This document shows positions 55,249 through 62,660 of a stretch of 64,000 nt of DNA, piece after piece. The stretch's first letter is position 1, and each line of letters opens with the position of its first letter. Source of the stretch: Nocardia asteroides (lineage in GTDB: Bacteria > Actinomycetota > Actinomycetes > Mycobacteriales > Mycobacteriaceae); NCBI RefSeq assembly GCF_021183625.1, contig NZ_CP089214.1, forward strand, positions 4,960,001-5,024,000. Reading direction: 5' to 3'. The notes under the pieces were generated by a model that made no database searches, was not told the origin of the DNA, and saw only the letters and a program-made list of their open reading frames with translations. A program made the position numbers and the translations under genes.

Positions 55249-56268
55249 ATGCAGGTGATCGACGACACCAAGGCCGGGATCGAGCGGCGCATCCAGGCCA
55301 GGCCGTGGCTGGACCACGTGGTCCGGGCCGGTGGCCGCTACCAGCGCCAGCGCGGTGACTACTACGCCGCCGGGATCACCTACTTCACCGTGCTCTCGCT
55401 CTTCCCGCTGCTCATGGTGGCCTTCGCGGTCGCCGGGTTCGTGCTCGCGGGCAACCCCGACCTGCTCGGGCAGGTGCAGGAGAAGGTCATCGAGAACGTC
55501 CCCGGCTCGATGGGCGACCAGCTCAACGACCTGATCGACCAGGCCATCCGCTCCCGGAGCACGGTCGGCGTGCTCGGGCTGCTCACCGGCGTCTACACCG
55601 GGCTCGGCTGGATGGCGAACCTGCGCGCGGCGCTCACCGAGCAGTGGGACCAGAAGACCGAGGAGGGGAACTGGTTCACCACCAAACTCTCCGACTTCGT
55701 CGCGCTGCTCGGGCTCGGGCTGGCCATGGCGGTCTCGCTCGGGCTCTCCGGGCTGGCCTCCAGCGGGCTGGGCGAGTCGCTGCTGCGGTTCTTCAAGCTC
55801 TCCGAGCTGCCGGGGGCGCGGTTCCTGCTGGTGCTGATCGGCATCGTGCTCGGCTCGCTCGCCTCGTGGGCGGTGTTCTGCTGGATCATCGCCCGGCTGC
55901 CGCGCGAGCCGGTGACGCTGAAGAGCGCGGCCAAGGCGGCGGCGATCGCGGCGGTGGTCTTCGAGGTGTTCAAGCTGGTGGCCTCGCTCTACCTGCAGAC
56001 GGTGCTGAGCAGTCCGGCCGGGGCGACCTTCGGGTCGATCATCGGCCTGATGGTGTTCAGCTACATCACCTATCGGATCGTGCTCTTCGCCACGGCGTGG
56101 GCGGCGACCGCGCGGGAGAACGAGCGCGAGGTGACGGTTCCGGCCCCCGCTCCCGCTGTCATCGAGCCGCGGGTCGGGCCCGCCGGGACCACCGCCGCGG
56201 CGGGGGCCGCCTGGTTCGGCGCGGGCGCCGCTGCCGCGCTGGGGATTTGGCTGTTGCGCAAGCGCTGA
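55249..56268 (+). CDS. YihY/BrkB-family inner-membrane protein
   Basis: This 339-residue polytopic membrane protein has about six helices. It has the family motifs YYAAGITYFTVLSLFPLLMVAFAVAG, GVLGLLTGVYTGLGWMANLRAALTEQWD, and the last family helix IIGLMVFSYITYRIVLFATAWAATA. A C-terminal Pro/Ala segment and an extra hydrophobic stretch (AWFGAGAAAALGIWLL) end the protein. The family was once misnamed ribonuclease BN; its function remains unclear. The gene lies 33 nt after trpS. Confidence 0.88.
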   Translation: MQVIDDTKAGIERRIQARPWLDHVVRAGGRYQRQRGDYYAAGITYFTVLSLFPLLMVAFAVAGFVLAGNPDLLGQVQEKVIENVPGSMGDQLNDLIDQAIRSRSTVGVLGLLTGVYTGLGWMANLRAALTEQWDQKTEEGNWFTTKLSDFVALLGLGLAMAVSLGLSGLASSGLGESLLRFFKLSELPGARFLLVLIGIVLGSLASWAVFCWIIARLPREPVTLKSAAKAAAIAAVVFEVFKLVASLYLQTVLSSPAGATFGSIIGLMVFSYITYRIVLFATAWAATARENEREVTVPAPAPAVIEPRVGPAGTTAAAGAAWFGAGAAAALGIWLLRKR

Positions 56269-56376
56269 GCCGAACCACTTCCGGTGCGCGCCACGGCTGC
56301 GCGTCGCGGTGTCGGCGCGCCGAGCCGCTCCGGGCAGCGGATGCCGTGCCGACCTGGCGGATCGCCCGGGCTCGGG

Positions 56377-57663
56377 TCAGCGCCTACGGCGGTTGACGCT
56401 GCGCGCGGCGACGAGCAGGGCCAGGACGATGAAAACGCCCGCTGCGATGAAGAAGATCCGGGCGCGGTCGCGGGCATCGCTGCCGGTACGGGGCATGTCG
56501 CGGTCGCCGGTGGCCCCCGCGGGCGGCGCGGCCAGCGTCGGACCCCCGTCGGACGGCGCGGCGGAACCGTCCGGCAGGGCCCCGACCCCGGCCCCCCGCT
56601 GCACGGCGAACCCGTAGTCGAGCAGCCGGGCCGCCTGCTCCCACGGCCGCAGCGGCAGCACGTCCGCCTTGAGCAGCGTCACCACCAGCCTGCGGCCGCC
56701 GCGCTCGGCGCCGGCGACGAAGGTCTGCCTGGCGTCGTCGGTGAACCCGGTCTTGCCGCCGAGCGCGCCCTCGTAGTTGTAGAGCAGGTGGTTGTCGTTG
56801 CCGATCACGAAACCGGGGTGGTCGGGGTCGCCGGGGATGCGCGGATCGGGCGGGAAGCCGGGGAAGTCGATCTGTTCGGTGCGGATGAACTCGGCGAATC
56901 GCGGCTCGGTCATGGCCTCGCGGAAGAGCGCCGCCAGGTCGTAGGCGGAGGTGCTCATGCCGGGCCCGTCCAGCCCGGACGGCGTCGCGGCCCTGGTGTC
57001 CAGCGCCCGCAGCGAGCGGGCCAGGTCGTTCATCTTCGCGACCGCGACCTGGTCGCCGCCGAGCTGGGCGGAGAGCGCGTGCGCGGCGTCGTTGCCCGAC
57101 GCCATCACCAGCGCCTGGAGCAGCTGCCGGTTGGTGTAGCGCCCGCCGGGGCCGATGCCGACGCGCGTTCCCTCCACGTCGGCGTCCGCGGCGGTGCCGG
57201 TGACCACGGTGTCGAGTTTCAGCGCGCGCAGCGCCACCGTGGCGAGCAGCACCTTGATGGTGCTCGCGGGCCGGTAGCGGCCGTGCGGGTCCTTGGCCGC
57301 GAGCACCTCGCCGGTGTCCAGGTCGGCGACCACCCAGGCGGTGGCGGAGATCTCGGCGGGCACGGATCCGGCCGAATCGGGCAGTACGACACCGCATTCC
57401 GCCATCCGTCTACCGCCGACGGCAGGCGAAGGCACCGGCAGCGGCTCGGGCGCCCGCTCGCCCGGCGCGGGCACCTCGGAGGCGTCGATCGGGGCGGGCG
57501 GCTTGGTCCGCTGCGCGCAGTCGGCGGTGTCCGGCGTGCTGAACGGGGTGGTGGTCGGCGGTGCGGGGGGCTGGGCGATGGCCGGCGCGGCCACGGCGCC
57601 GGCGAGCAGGGCGGCGGTGGCCAGCACCGCGGCGACCGCGCGCCACGGGTCGCGAGTGTTCAT
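56377..57663 (-). CDS. dacB: D-alanyl-D-alanine carboxypeptidase (DacB/PBP5-6 type)
   Basis: This 428-residue cell-wall enzyme trims the terminal D-Ala from peptidoglycan stem peptides outside the membrane. It has an N-terminal signal peptide (RAVAAVLATAALLAGAVAAPAIA), a Pro-rich spacer, and the serine peptidase S11 domain with Ser134-x-x-Lys137 (ASTIK), Ser189-Gly-Asn191 and Lys304-Thr-Gly306. A C-terminal membrane anchor (IFFIAAGVFIVLALLVAA plus Arg tail) follows. ATG 57663 was chosen because the signal peptide begins directly after it; the upstream 20-codon extension would be unusual. Confidence 0.93.
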   Translation of the reverse strand: MNTRDPWRAVAAVLATAALLAGAVAAPAIAQPPAPPTTTPFSTPDTADCAQRTKPPAPIDASEVPAPGERAPEPLPVPSPAVGGRRMAECGVVLPDSAGSVPAEISATAWVVADLDTGEVLAAKDPHGRYRPASTIKVLLATVALRALKLDTVVTGTAADADVEGTRVGIGPGGRYTNRQLLQALVMASGNDAAHALSAQLGGDQVAVAKMNDLARSLRALDTRAATPSGLDGPGMSTSAYDLAALFREAMTEPRFAEFIRTEQIDFPGFPPDPRIPGDPDHPGFVIGNDNHLLYNYEGALGGKTGFTDDARQTFVAGAERGGRRLVVTLLKADVLPLRPWEQAARLLDYGFAVQRGAGVGALPDGSAAPSDGGPTLAAPPAGATGDRDMPRTGSDARDRARIFFIAAGVFIVLALLVAARSVNRRRR

Positions 57664-57712
57664 CAGGGAGCAGCGTATCGAGGTCTGGACAGCTCGAAAA
57701 AACTGGTAGAGA

Positions 57713-57736
57713 CTGTCAAACAATAGTAACTGTCAT
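57713..57736. promoter_or_regulatory. AT-rich spacer with direct repeat ACTGTCA x2
   Basis: ACTGTCA occurs at 57713-57719 and 57730-57736 (17-bp period) in the short divergent region between dacB and the MFS gene, which is strikingly A/T-rich for this genome. It is a candidate promoter/operator region for the MFS/TetR operon. The -10/-35 assignment is not clear. Confidence 0.3.
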
Positions 57737-57749
57737 TTTTGGAGACGCT

Positions 57750-59258
57750 GTGCCCCCTTCCGCCACCCACCGCTGGTCCGCGCTCGGCGCGATGGCGCTG
57801 GCCATGACCGTCATCGGCCTCGACATGACGGTGCTGACCGTCGCGCTGCCGACGCTCGCCATCGACCTCGGCGCGGGAAGCGCTGCACTGCAGTGGTTCT
57901 CCACCGCCTACACGCTCGCGCTGGCCGCCGTCCTGCTCCCCGCGGGCACGCTCGGTGACCGGTACGGCAGGCGCTCGCTGCTGCTCGGCGCGCTGCTCGT
58001 CTTCGGGCTCGCCTCGGTGGCCTGCGCCTACGCGGACTCGCCCGGTCAGCTGATCGCCGCCCGCACGGTGCTCGGGATCGCCGCGGCCGCCATGATCCCG
58101 ATGACCATGGCCACCGTGACCGTGCTCTTCGCCGATCCGGCCGAGCGCGCGCGGGCCATGTCCATCTGGGTGACCGCCACCGCGATCGGGCTGCCGCTCG
58201 GCCCGATCCTCGGCGGCTGGCTGCTGACCACCTTCTGGTGGGGCTCGGTGTTCCTGATCAACGTGCCGGTGGTGCTGATCGGCATGGCCGCGGTGGCGGC
58301 GCTGGTCCCGGAGTCGCGGGATCCGGGGCGGCGCCCGATGGATCTGCCGGGAACCGGTCTCTCCGTCGCCGGGATGCTCGCGCTCACCTACGGTCTGATC
58401 CGGCTCGGCGAGGACGGCCTCGCCGACCCGCTCGGCTGGCTGAGTACGGCCGCCGGTGTCGCCCTGCTGGTGGCGCTCGTGTACCACCAGCGGCGCGCCG
58501 CGTACCCGCTGGCCGATCTGGAGTTGTTCCGGCGCAGCGGTTTCCGCTGGGGCTCGGTGTTCGCGGTGGTCATCACCTTCGGGCTGTTCGGGCTCTTCTT
58601 CACGCTGCCGCAGTACTACCGCGCCGTGCTGGAGGTGGACGCGCTCGGCAGCGGGCTGCGGCTGCTGCCGCTGATCGCCGGGTTGCTGGTGGGGTCGCGG
58701 GCGGGCGATGTGCTTCGGGTCCGGCTCGGCACCGCGCGCACGGTCGGGTTCGGCCTCGGGCTGCTCGCGCTCGGCCTCGGGCTCGGCGGCTGCACCTCGG
58801 TGGCGAGCGGGTTCGGCTTCGTGGCGCTGTGGGTGGCGCTGACCGGCGCGGGCATGGGCGCCGCGCTGCCCGCGGCGATGGCGGCGGCGCTGGACGACCT
58901 CGCCGGCGATCGCGCGGGCGCGGGCTCCGCGCTGATCCAGGCGCTGCGCCAGGCCGCGGGGACGATCGCGGTCGCCTTCCTCGGCGCGGTGCTCGCCGCG
59001 GTCTACCGGTCCGAGCTCGGCGCCGCGAACCGGCCGCCGGTCGACGAGAGCGTGAACGCCGGGGTAGCGGTGGCGCGGCAGCTCGGGGACGCCGCGCTGC
59101 TGGAGCGGGTCCAGGCCGCCTTCGTCGCCGGAATGGGCGTCATGCTCGCGCTCTGCGCGCTGCTCTGCCTGGTCGCGGCGCCGGTGGCGCTGCGGACGTT
59201 GCCCGGGCGCGCCGCGCCGCGGCTCGCCGATCCGTCAGAATCGGGGCATGGCCGATGA
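57750..59258 (+). CDS. MFS drug-efflux transporter (DHA2, 14-helix type)
   Basis: This 502-residue protein resembles the EmrB/QacA group: helix 1 motif VIGLDMTVLTVALPTLAIDL, motif A GDRYGRRSLLL, motif C-like AIGLPLGPILGGWL, and about 14 hydrophobic segments. GTG 57750 follows GGAGA. Its 3' end overlaps the tetR gene by 11 nt, so the pair is translationally coupled and probably autoregulated. The substrate is unknown. Confidence 0.88.
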   Translation: MPPSATHRWSALGAMALAMTVIGLDMTVLTVALPTLAIDLGAGSAALQWFSTAYTLALAAVLLPAGTLGDRYGRRSLLLGALLVFGLASVACAYADSPGQLIAARTVLGIAAAAMIPMTMATVTVLFADPAERARAMSIWVTATAIGLPLGPILGGWLLTTFWWGSVFLINVPVVLIGMAAVAALVPESRDPGRRPMDLPGTGLSVAGMLALTYGLIRLGEDGLADPLGWLSTAAGVALLVALVYHQRRAAYPLADLELFRRSGFRWGSVFAVVITFGLFGLFFTLPQYYRAVLEVDALGSGLRLLPLIAGLLVGSRAGDVLRVRLGTARTVGFGLGLLALGLGLGGCTSVASGFGFVALWVALTGAGMGAALPAAMAAALDDLAGDRAGAGSALIQALRQAAGTIAVAFLGAVLAAVYRSELGAANRPPVDESVNAGVAVARQLGDAALLERVQAAFVAGMGVMLALCALLCLVAAPVALRTLPGRAAPRLADPSESGHGR

Positions 59259-59844
59259 CGTCGCGGTGCGCGGACTGCGCGAACGCAAGAAGGAACGCAC
59301 CCGCCGCACCATTCGCGAGCAGGCCTTCCGGCTGTTCCGGGAGCAGGGCTACGCGGAGACGACCGTCGAGCAGATCGCGGCGGCCGCCGAGGTCTCGCCG
59401 AGCACCTTCTTCCGCTACTTCCCGGCCAAGGAGCAGCTGATCCTGGCCGACGACCTGGATGCCCCGCTGATCGCCGAGTACCGGGCGCAGCCGCCGGAGC
59501 TGAGCCTGTTCGCGGCGTTCCGGGCGGCCATGGCGACGGTCCTGAGCTCGGTGCCGCCGGCGGACCTCGCCTTCGAGCAGGAACGCCAGGACCTGCTCTA
59601 CCACACCCCGGAGCTGCGCTCGGCCATCGCGGTGGAGCTCGAGCGCGGGATCGACATGCTGAGCGGGCTCTTCGCCGAGCGGCTCGGCCGCGACCCGGAC
59701 GACGAGGAGGTCAGGGTGACGGCGGGCGCGTTCACCGGGGCGGTGCTCGTCACCGCGCTCGGCAGCCCGCTGGACTGGGCGGCGCTGGACCGAGCGCTCG
59801 CGCTGCTGGAGAACGGCCTGCCGCTGGGCCGGTCAGCCGGATAA
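59248..59844 (+). CDS. TetR-family regulator of the MFS exporter
   Basis: This 198-residue regulator has an N-terminal HTH (RRTIREQAFRLFREQGYAETTVEQIAAAAEVSPSTFFRYFPAKEQLIL) and a helical C-terminal domain with the hydrophobic run GAFTGAVLVTALG. It is translated by overlap with the upstream exporter gene and is convergent with the phenylalanine-hydroxylase gene, overlapping its end by 12 nt. Confidence 0.88.
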   Translation: MADDVAVRGLRERKKERTRRTIREQAFRLFREQGYAETTVEQIAAAAEVSPSTFFRYFPAKEQLILADDLDAPLIAEYRAQPPELSLFAAFRAAMATVLSSVPPADLAFEQERQDLLYHTPELRSAIAVELERGIDMLSGLFAERLGRDPDDEEVRVTAGAFTGAVLVTALGSPLDWAALDRALALLENGLPLGRSAG

Positions 59845-60729
59845 CCGCCCGTCCCTGGCGCAGCGGGCGGGGGTGTCGTCGTCCATGCCGGTGAAGAAGG
59901 CGCCGAGCACCTCCTCGACCTCGGTGAACGAGCGGGCGCAGTAGAGCACCGGCTGGTAGTGCGTGATGTCGTAGACCGCGGTGCCCATGGCGGCCACGTC
60001 CAGCGGGCGCAGCAGGGCCGCGCGGAACTCCTCGATCTCGCCGTACGAGGAGAGCAGCCCGGCCCCGTAGCAGCGGAGCTCGCCGCGCTCCCGGAGCACC
60101 CCGAACTCCAGCGAGAACCAGAAGACGTCGGCCAGGAACTTCAGCGCGGCGTCGGTGCGCAGCCGCCGCGCCGCCGCGCCGACCGCGACGTAGAGCGCGG
60201 CCAGCCTGGCACTGGCCAGCTGGGTGCCGTGCCCGACGATCTCGTGCACCGCGTCCGGCTCCGGGGTGTAGAGCGGCGCGCTGTGGTGCCGCAGGTACTG
60301 GGTGGCGTGGAAGACCCGGTCCGCGAACGCGCCGAAGAACTCCCGCAGCGGCACCAGCCCGGCGGCGGGCGCGTAGCGGAACCCGCTCAGCGGCGCCAGC
60401 GCGGCGGAGACCTGGTCCAGCTGCGGCACGTGGTCGGTCGGCAGCCCGAATTCCCGCGCAGCGAGCCGGATCTCGGCGCAGGCGTAGGTGCGGTGCTTGC
60501 GCGCGAGCTCGGTGGAGACGGTGCGCCAGACGGCGTGCTCGCGCTCGGTGTAGGCCACCCGGGGGGCGGGCTCGCCCGGGGTGTGCGCCAGCGCCAGCGC
60601 CGCGATGGCGTCGCGCCGGGCCCGGTACTCCCGGTCCCGCGCGCCCGGGTGCTCCGCGCTCAGCCGGACCCGGACCGCGCCGTCGCCGCCGCGGGTCACC
60701 GGCGAGTAGAGCTGCGCTTCGGTGAACAT
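59833..60729 (-). CDS. phhA: Phenylalanine 4-monooxygenase (aromatic amino acid hydroxylase)
   Basis: This 298-residue pterin- and iron-dependent hydroxylase converts phenylalanine to tyrosine. Iron ligands are His162 and His167 in HEIVGHGTQLA and Glu208 in FWFSLEFGVL. The substrate and pterin regions RHHSAPLYTPEPDAVHEI and FLADVFWFSLEFGV are conserved, and DVAAMGTAVYDITHYQPVLYCARSF is the C-terminal signature. It starts at ATG 60729 (MFTEAQLYSPVT), with a weak ribosome-binding site. It is the short bacterial monomeric form, without a regulatory ACT domain. Confidence 0.93.
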   Translation of the reverse strand: MFTEAQLYSPVTRGGDGAVRVRLSAEHPGARDREYRARRDAIAALALAHTPGEPAPRVAYTEREHAVWRTVSTELARKHRTYACAEIRLAAREFGLPTDHVPQLDQVSAALAPLSGFRYAPAAGLVPLREFFGAFADRVFHATQYLRHHSAPLYTPEPDAVHEIVGHGTQLASARLAALYVAVGAAARRLRTDAALKFLADVFWFSLEFGVLRERGELRCYGAGLLSSYGEIEEFRAALLRPLDVAAMGTAVYDITHYQPVLYCARSFTEVEEVLGAFFTGMDDDTPARCARDGRLSG

Positions 60730-60885
60730 ACCCCGATGCAAGCACCGCGGGCCCGGCGCGGCAACGCGCCCCGCCGCAGCTGTACACACTGCTCAGCTGG
60801 GCGCGCCGCGCTGTGTGATTCGGACCGAAGCCCTCGCGCCGGCGGCGTTCATGACGCAAGATGGCGAATGTAACAAGGAGGACGC

Positions 60886-61089
60886 ATGCGTACAGTGCGG
60901 ATCGATCTCGACCAGCGGCTGCTGGCCGCCGCCGCAGCCATCCTGGGCACCTCGAACAGCAACGCCACGGTCAACGAGGCGCTGCGCCGGATCGTGGTGC
61001 ACGAGCGCAGGCTGCTGCACCTGGAGCGGCTGGCCGCGGACTCGCTCGCCGCGCCCGCGCCGCGCGAACCGGCCGTGCTCGACGGCTGA
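60886..61089 (+). CDS. VapB-family antitoxin-like protein (no VapC partner)
   Basis: This 67-residue protein resembles type II VapB antitoxins of the DUF2191 kind: RTVRIDLDQRLLAAAAAILGTSNSNATVNEALRRIV (ribbon-helix-helix-like with a TVNEAL helix), then a short basic-to-acidic tail. A perfect AAGGAGG lies 4 nt before the ATG. No PIN-domain VapC follows; the next gene is radC, 60 nt away. It may be an orphan antitoxin or a stand-alone DNA-binding protein. Confidence 0.68.
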   Translation: MRTVRIDLDQRLLAAAAAILGTSNSNATVNEALRRIVVHERRLLHLERLAADSLAAPAPREPAVLDG

Positions 61090-61149
61090 CCGGTCTGTCG
61101 GTACCCCCTGGCACCATGGCAACCCTGCACCGTGCATGGAGGGGGTTCG

Positions 61150-61827
61150 ATGTCGGTACCGTTGGCCGGTCTACCCGGTGATCAGCGTCCGAGGGAGCGG
61201 CTGCTCGCGCTCGGAGCGCACGCGCTCACCGACGGTGAGCTGCTCGCCCTGTTGTTGCGCGAGGGGAACCGCGGCATCGGCGTCATCGATCTCGCGCACG
61301 CCCTGCTCGCCGAGTACGGCGGGCCCGCCGGGCTGGCGGCGGCGCGGCCGGAGGAGCTCGCCCGGCGCACCGGGATGGGCGTCGCCAAGGCGTCGACGGT
61401 GGTCGCCGCCTTCCACCTGGCCGCGCGGGCCCGCGGCGCCGCCCCCGGGCGGGTGCTCGCCGGCGCCGCCGATGTCGCGGCGGTGGCGTCCCCGCTGTTC
61501 ACCGGCGCGCGGGTGGAGTGGCTGCTGGTCCTGGTCTGCGATGCCAGGCACCGGCTGCGGCACCGGGTCTTCGTCGCGCAGGGCGCGCTGGACGAGGTCG
61601 CCGTCCCGGTGCGGGAGATCCTGAACACCGTGCTCAGGCACGACGGCCGCGCCTTCGCCGTCGTGCACAACCACCCGTCCGGCGATCCCTCGCCCAGCTA
61701 CGACGACCGGCGCGCCAGCACCGTGCTCGGCGCCGCCGCCGGCACCGTCGGGCTCCGCTTCCTCGGCCACGTCGTGCTCGCCGGCGAGCGCTGGTCGCGC
61801 GCGGACCCGCTGCCGGACGGCTGGTGA
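61150..61827 (+). CDS. radC: RadC-family (JAB/MPN+) protein
   Basis: This 225-residue protein has an N-terminal HhH-like UPF0758 region (LTDGELLALLLREGNRGIGVIDLAHALL, then LARRTGMGVAKASTVVAAFHLA). The MPN+ metal-binding motif is HNHPSGDPSPSYDD (His173, His175, Asp186). The JAB fold suggests a Zn-dependent hydrolase; the biological role of RadC is unsettled despite the name. ATG 61150 follows GGAGGG. A strong hairpin follows the stop. Confidence 0.9.
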   Translation: MSVPLAGLPGDQRPRERLLALGAHALTDGELLALLLREGNRGIGVIDLAHALLAEYGGPAGLAAARPEELARRTGMGVAKASTVVAAFHLAARARGAAPGRVLAGAADVAAVASPLFTGARVEWLLVLVCDARHRLRHRVFVAQGALDEVAVPVREILNTVLRHDGRAFAVVHNHPSGDPSPSYDDRRASTVLGAAAGTVGLRFLGHVVLAGERWSRADPLPDGW

Positions 61828-61830
61828 GAC

Positions 61831-61871
61831 GGCGACGGCCGCCCTCGCGCGGAGCGAGAGCGGCCGTCGCC
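61831..61871. terminator. Bidirectional hairpin terminator between radC and sdhB
   Basis: The perfect 12-bp stem GGCGACGGCCGC (61831-61842) / GCGGCCGTCGCC (61860-61871) has an inner CTCGC/GCGAG pairing. It lies between convergent genes and has no U-tract. Confidence 0.7.
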
Positions 61872-61886
61872 GCGGAACCGGGGAGC

Positions 61887-62660
61887 TCAGCGGGCGAAGA
61901 GCAGGGCCCGCTTGACCTCCTGGATCGCCTTGGTCACCTCGATGCCACGGGGGCAGGCGTCGGTGCAGTTGAAGGTGGTGCGGCAGCGCCACACGCCCTC
62001 GACGTCGTTCAGGATGTCGAGCCGCTCGCGCGCGCCCTCGTCCCTGCTGTCGAAGATGAAGCGGTGCGCGTTCACGATCGCGGCCGGGCCGAAGTAGCTG
62101 CCGTCGTGCCAGTACACCGGGCACGAGGTGGTGCAGCAGGCGCAGAGGATGCACTTGGTGGTGTCGTCGAACCTGGCCCGATCGGCCTGGCTCTGGATCC
62201 GCTCGCGGGTCGGCTCGTTGCCCGAGGTCATCAGGTAGGGCTTCACCGCGCGGAACGCGTCGAAGAACGGCTCCATGTTCACGATGAGGTCCTTCTCCAC
62301 CGGCAGGCCGCGGATCGGCTCGACGGAGACGGTGATGCTCTTGCCGTCCTTGGGCAGCATGTCCTTCATCAGGACCTTGCAGGCCAGCCGGTTCACCCCG
62401 TTGATCCGCATGGCGTCGGAGCCGCAGACCCCGTGCGCGCAGGAGCGGCGGAAGGTGAGCGTGCCGTCCAGGTAGGACTTGATGTAGGTCAGCACGTTCA
62501 GGAACCGGTCGGTGGTGAGCACCGGCACCTGGAACGACTCCCAGTGCGCGCCGAGGTCGTCCTCCGGGTTGAACCGCGCCACCTTGACGGTGATCATGGT
62601 CGAACCCTCCGGCACCGGCGCAGCGGCGGCCGGCGTCGACTTGTCCAGTACGGCAGTCAT
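61887..62660 (-). CDS. sdhB: Succinate dehydrogenase iron-sulfur subunit
   Basis: This is the 257-residue electron-transfer subunit of complex II. The [2Fe-2S] ligands are Cys74, Cys79, Asp82 and Cys94 (CAHGVCGSD to RLAC; an Asp ligand as in E. coli SdhB). The [4Fe-4S] site is CILCACCTTSCP, and the [3Fe-4S]/quinone-site region is CRTTFNCTDACPRGIEVTKAI. The ATG overlaps the sdhA TGA (TGATG), so the subunits are co-translated. Confidence 0.96.
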   Translation of the reverse strand: MTAVLDKSTPAAAAPVPEGSTMITVKVARFNPEDDLGAHWESFQVPVLTTDRFLNVLTYIKSYLDGTLTFRRSCAHGVCGSDAMRINGVNRLACKVLMKDMLPKDGKSITVSVEPIRGLPVEKDLIVNMEPFFDAFRAVKPYLMTSGNEPTRERIQSQADRARFDDTTKCILCACCTTSCPVYWHDGSYFGPAAIVNAHRFIFDSRDEGARERLDILNDVEGVWRCRTTFNCTDACPRGIEVTKAIQEVKRALLFAR

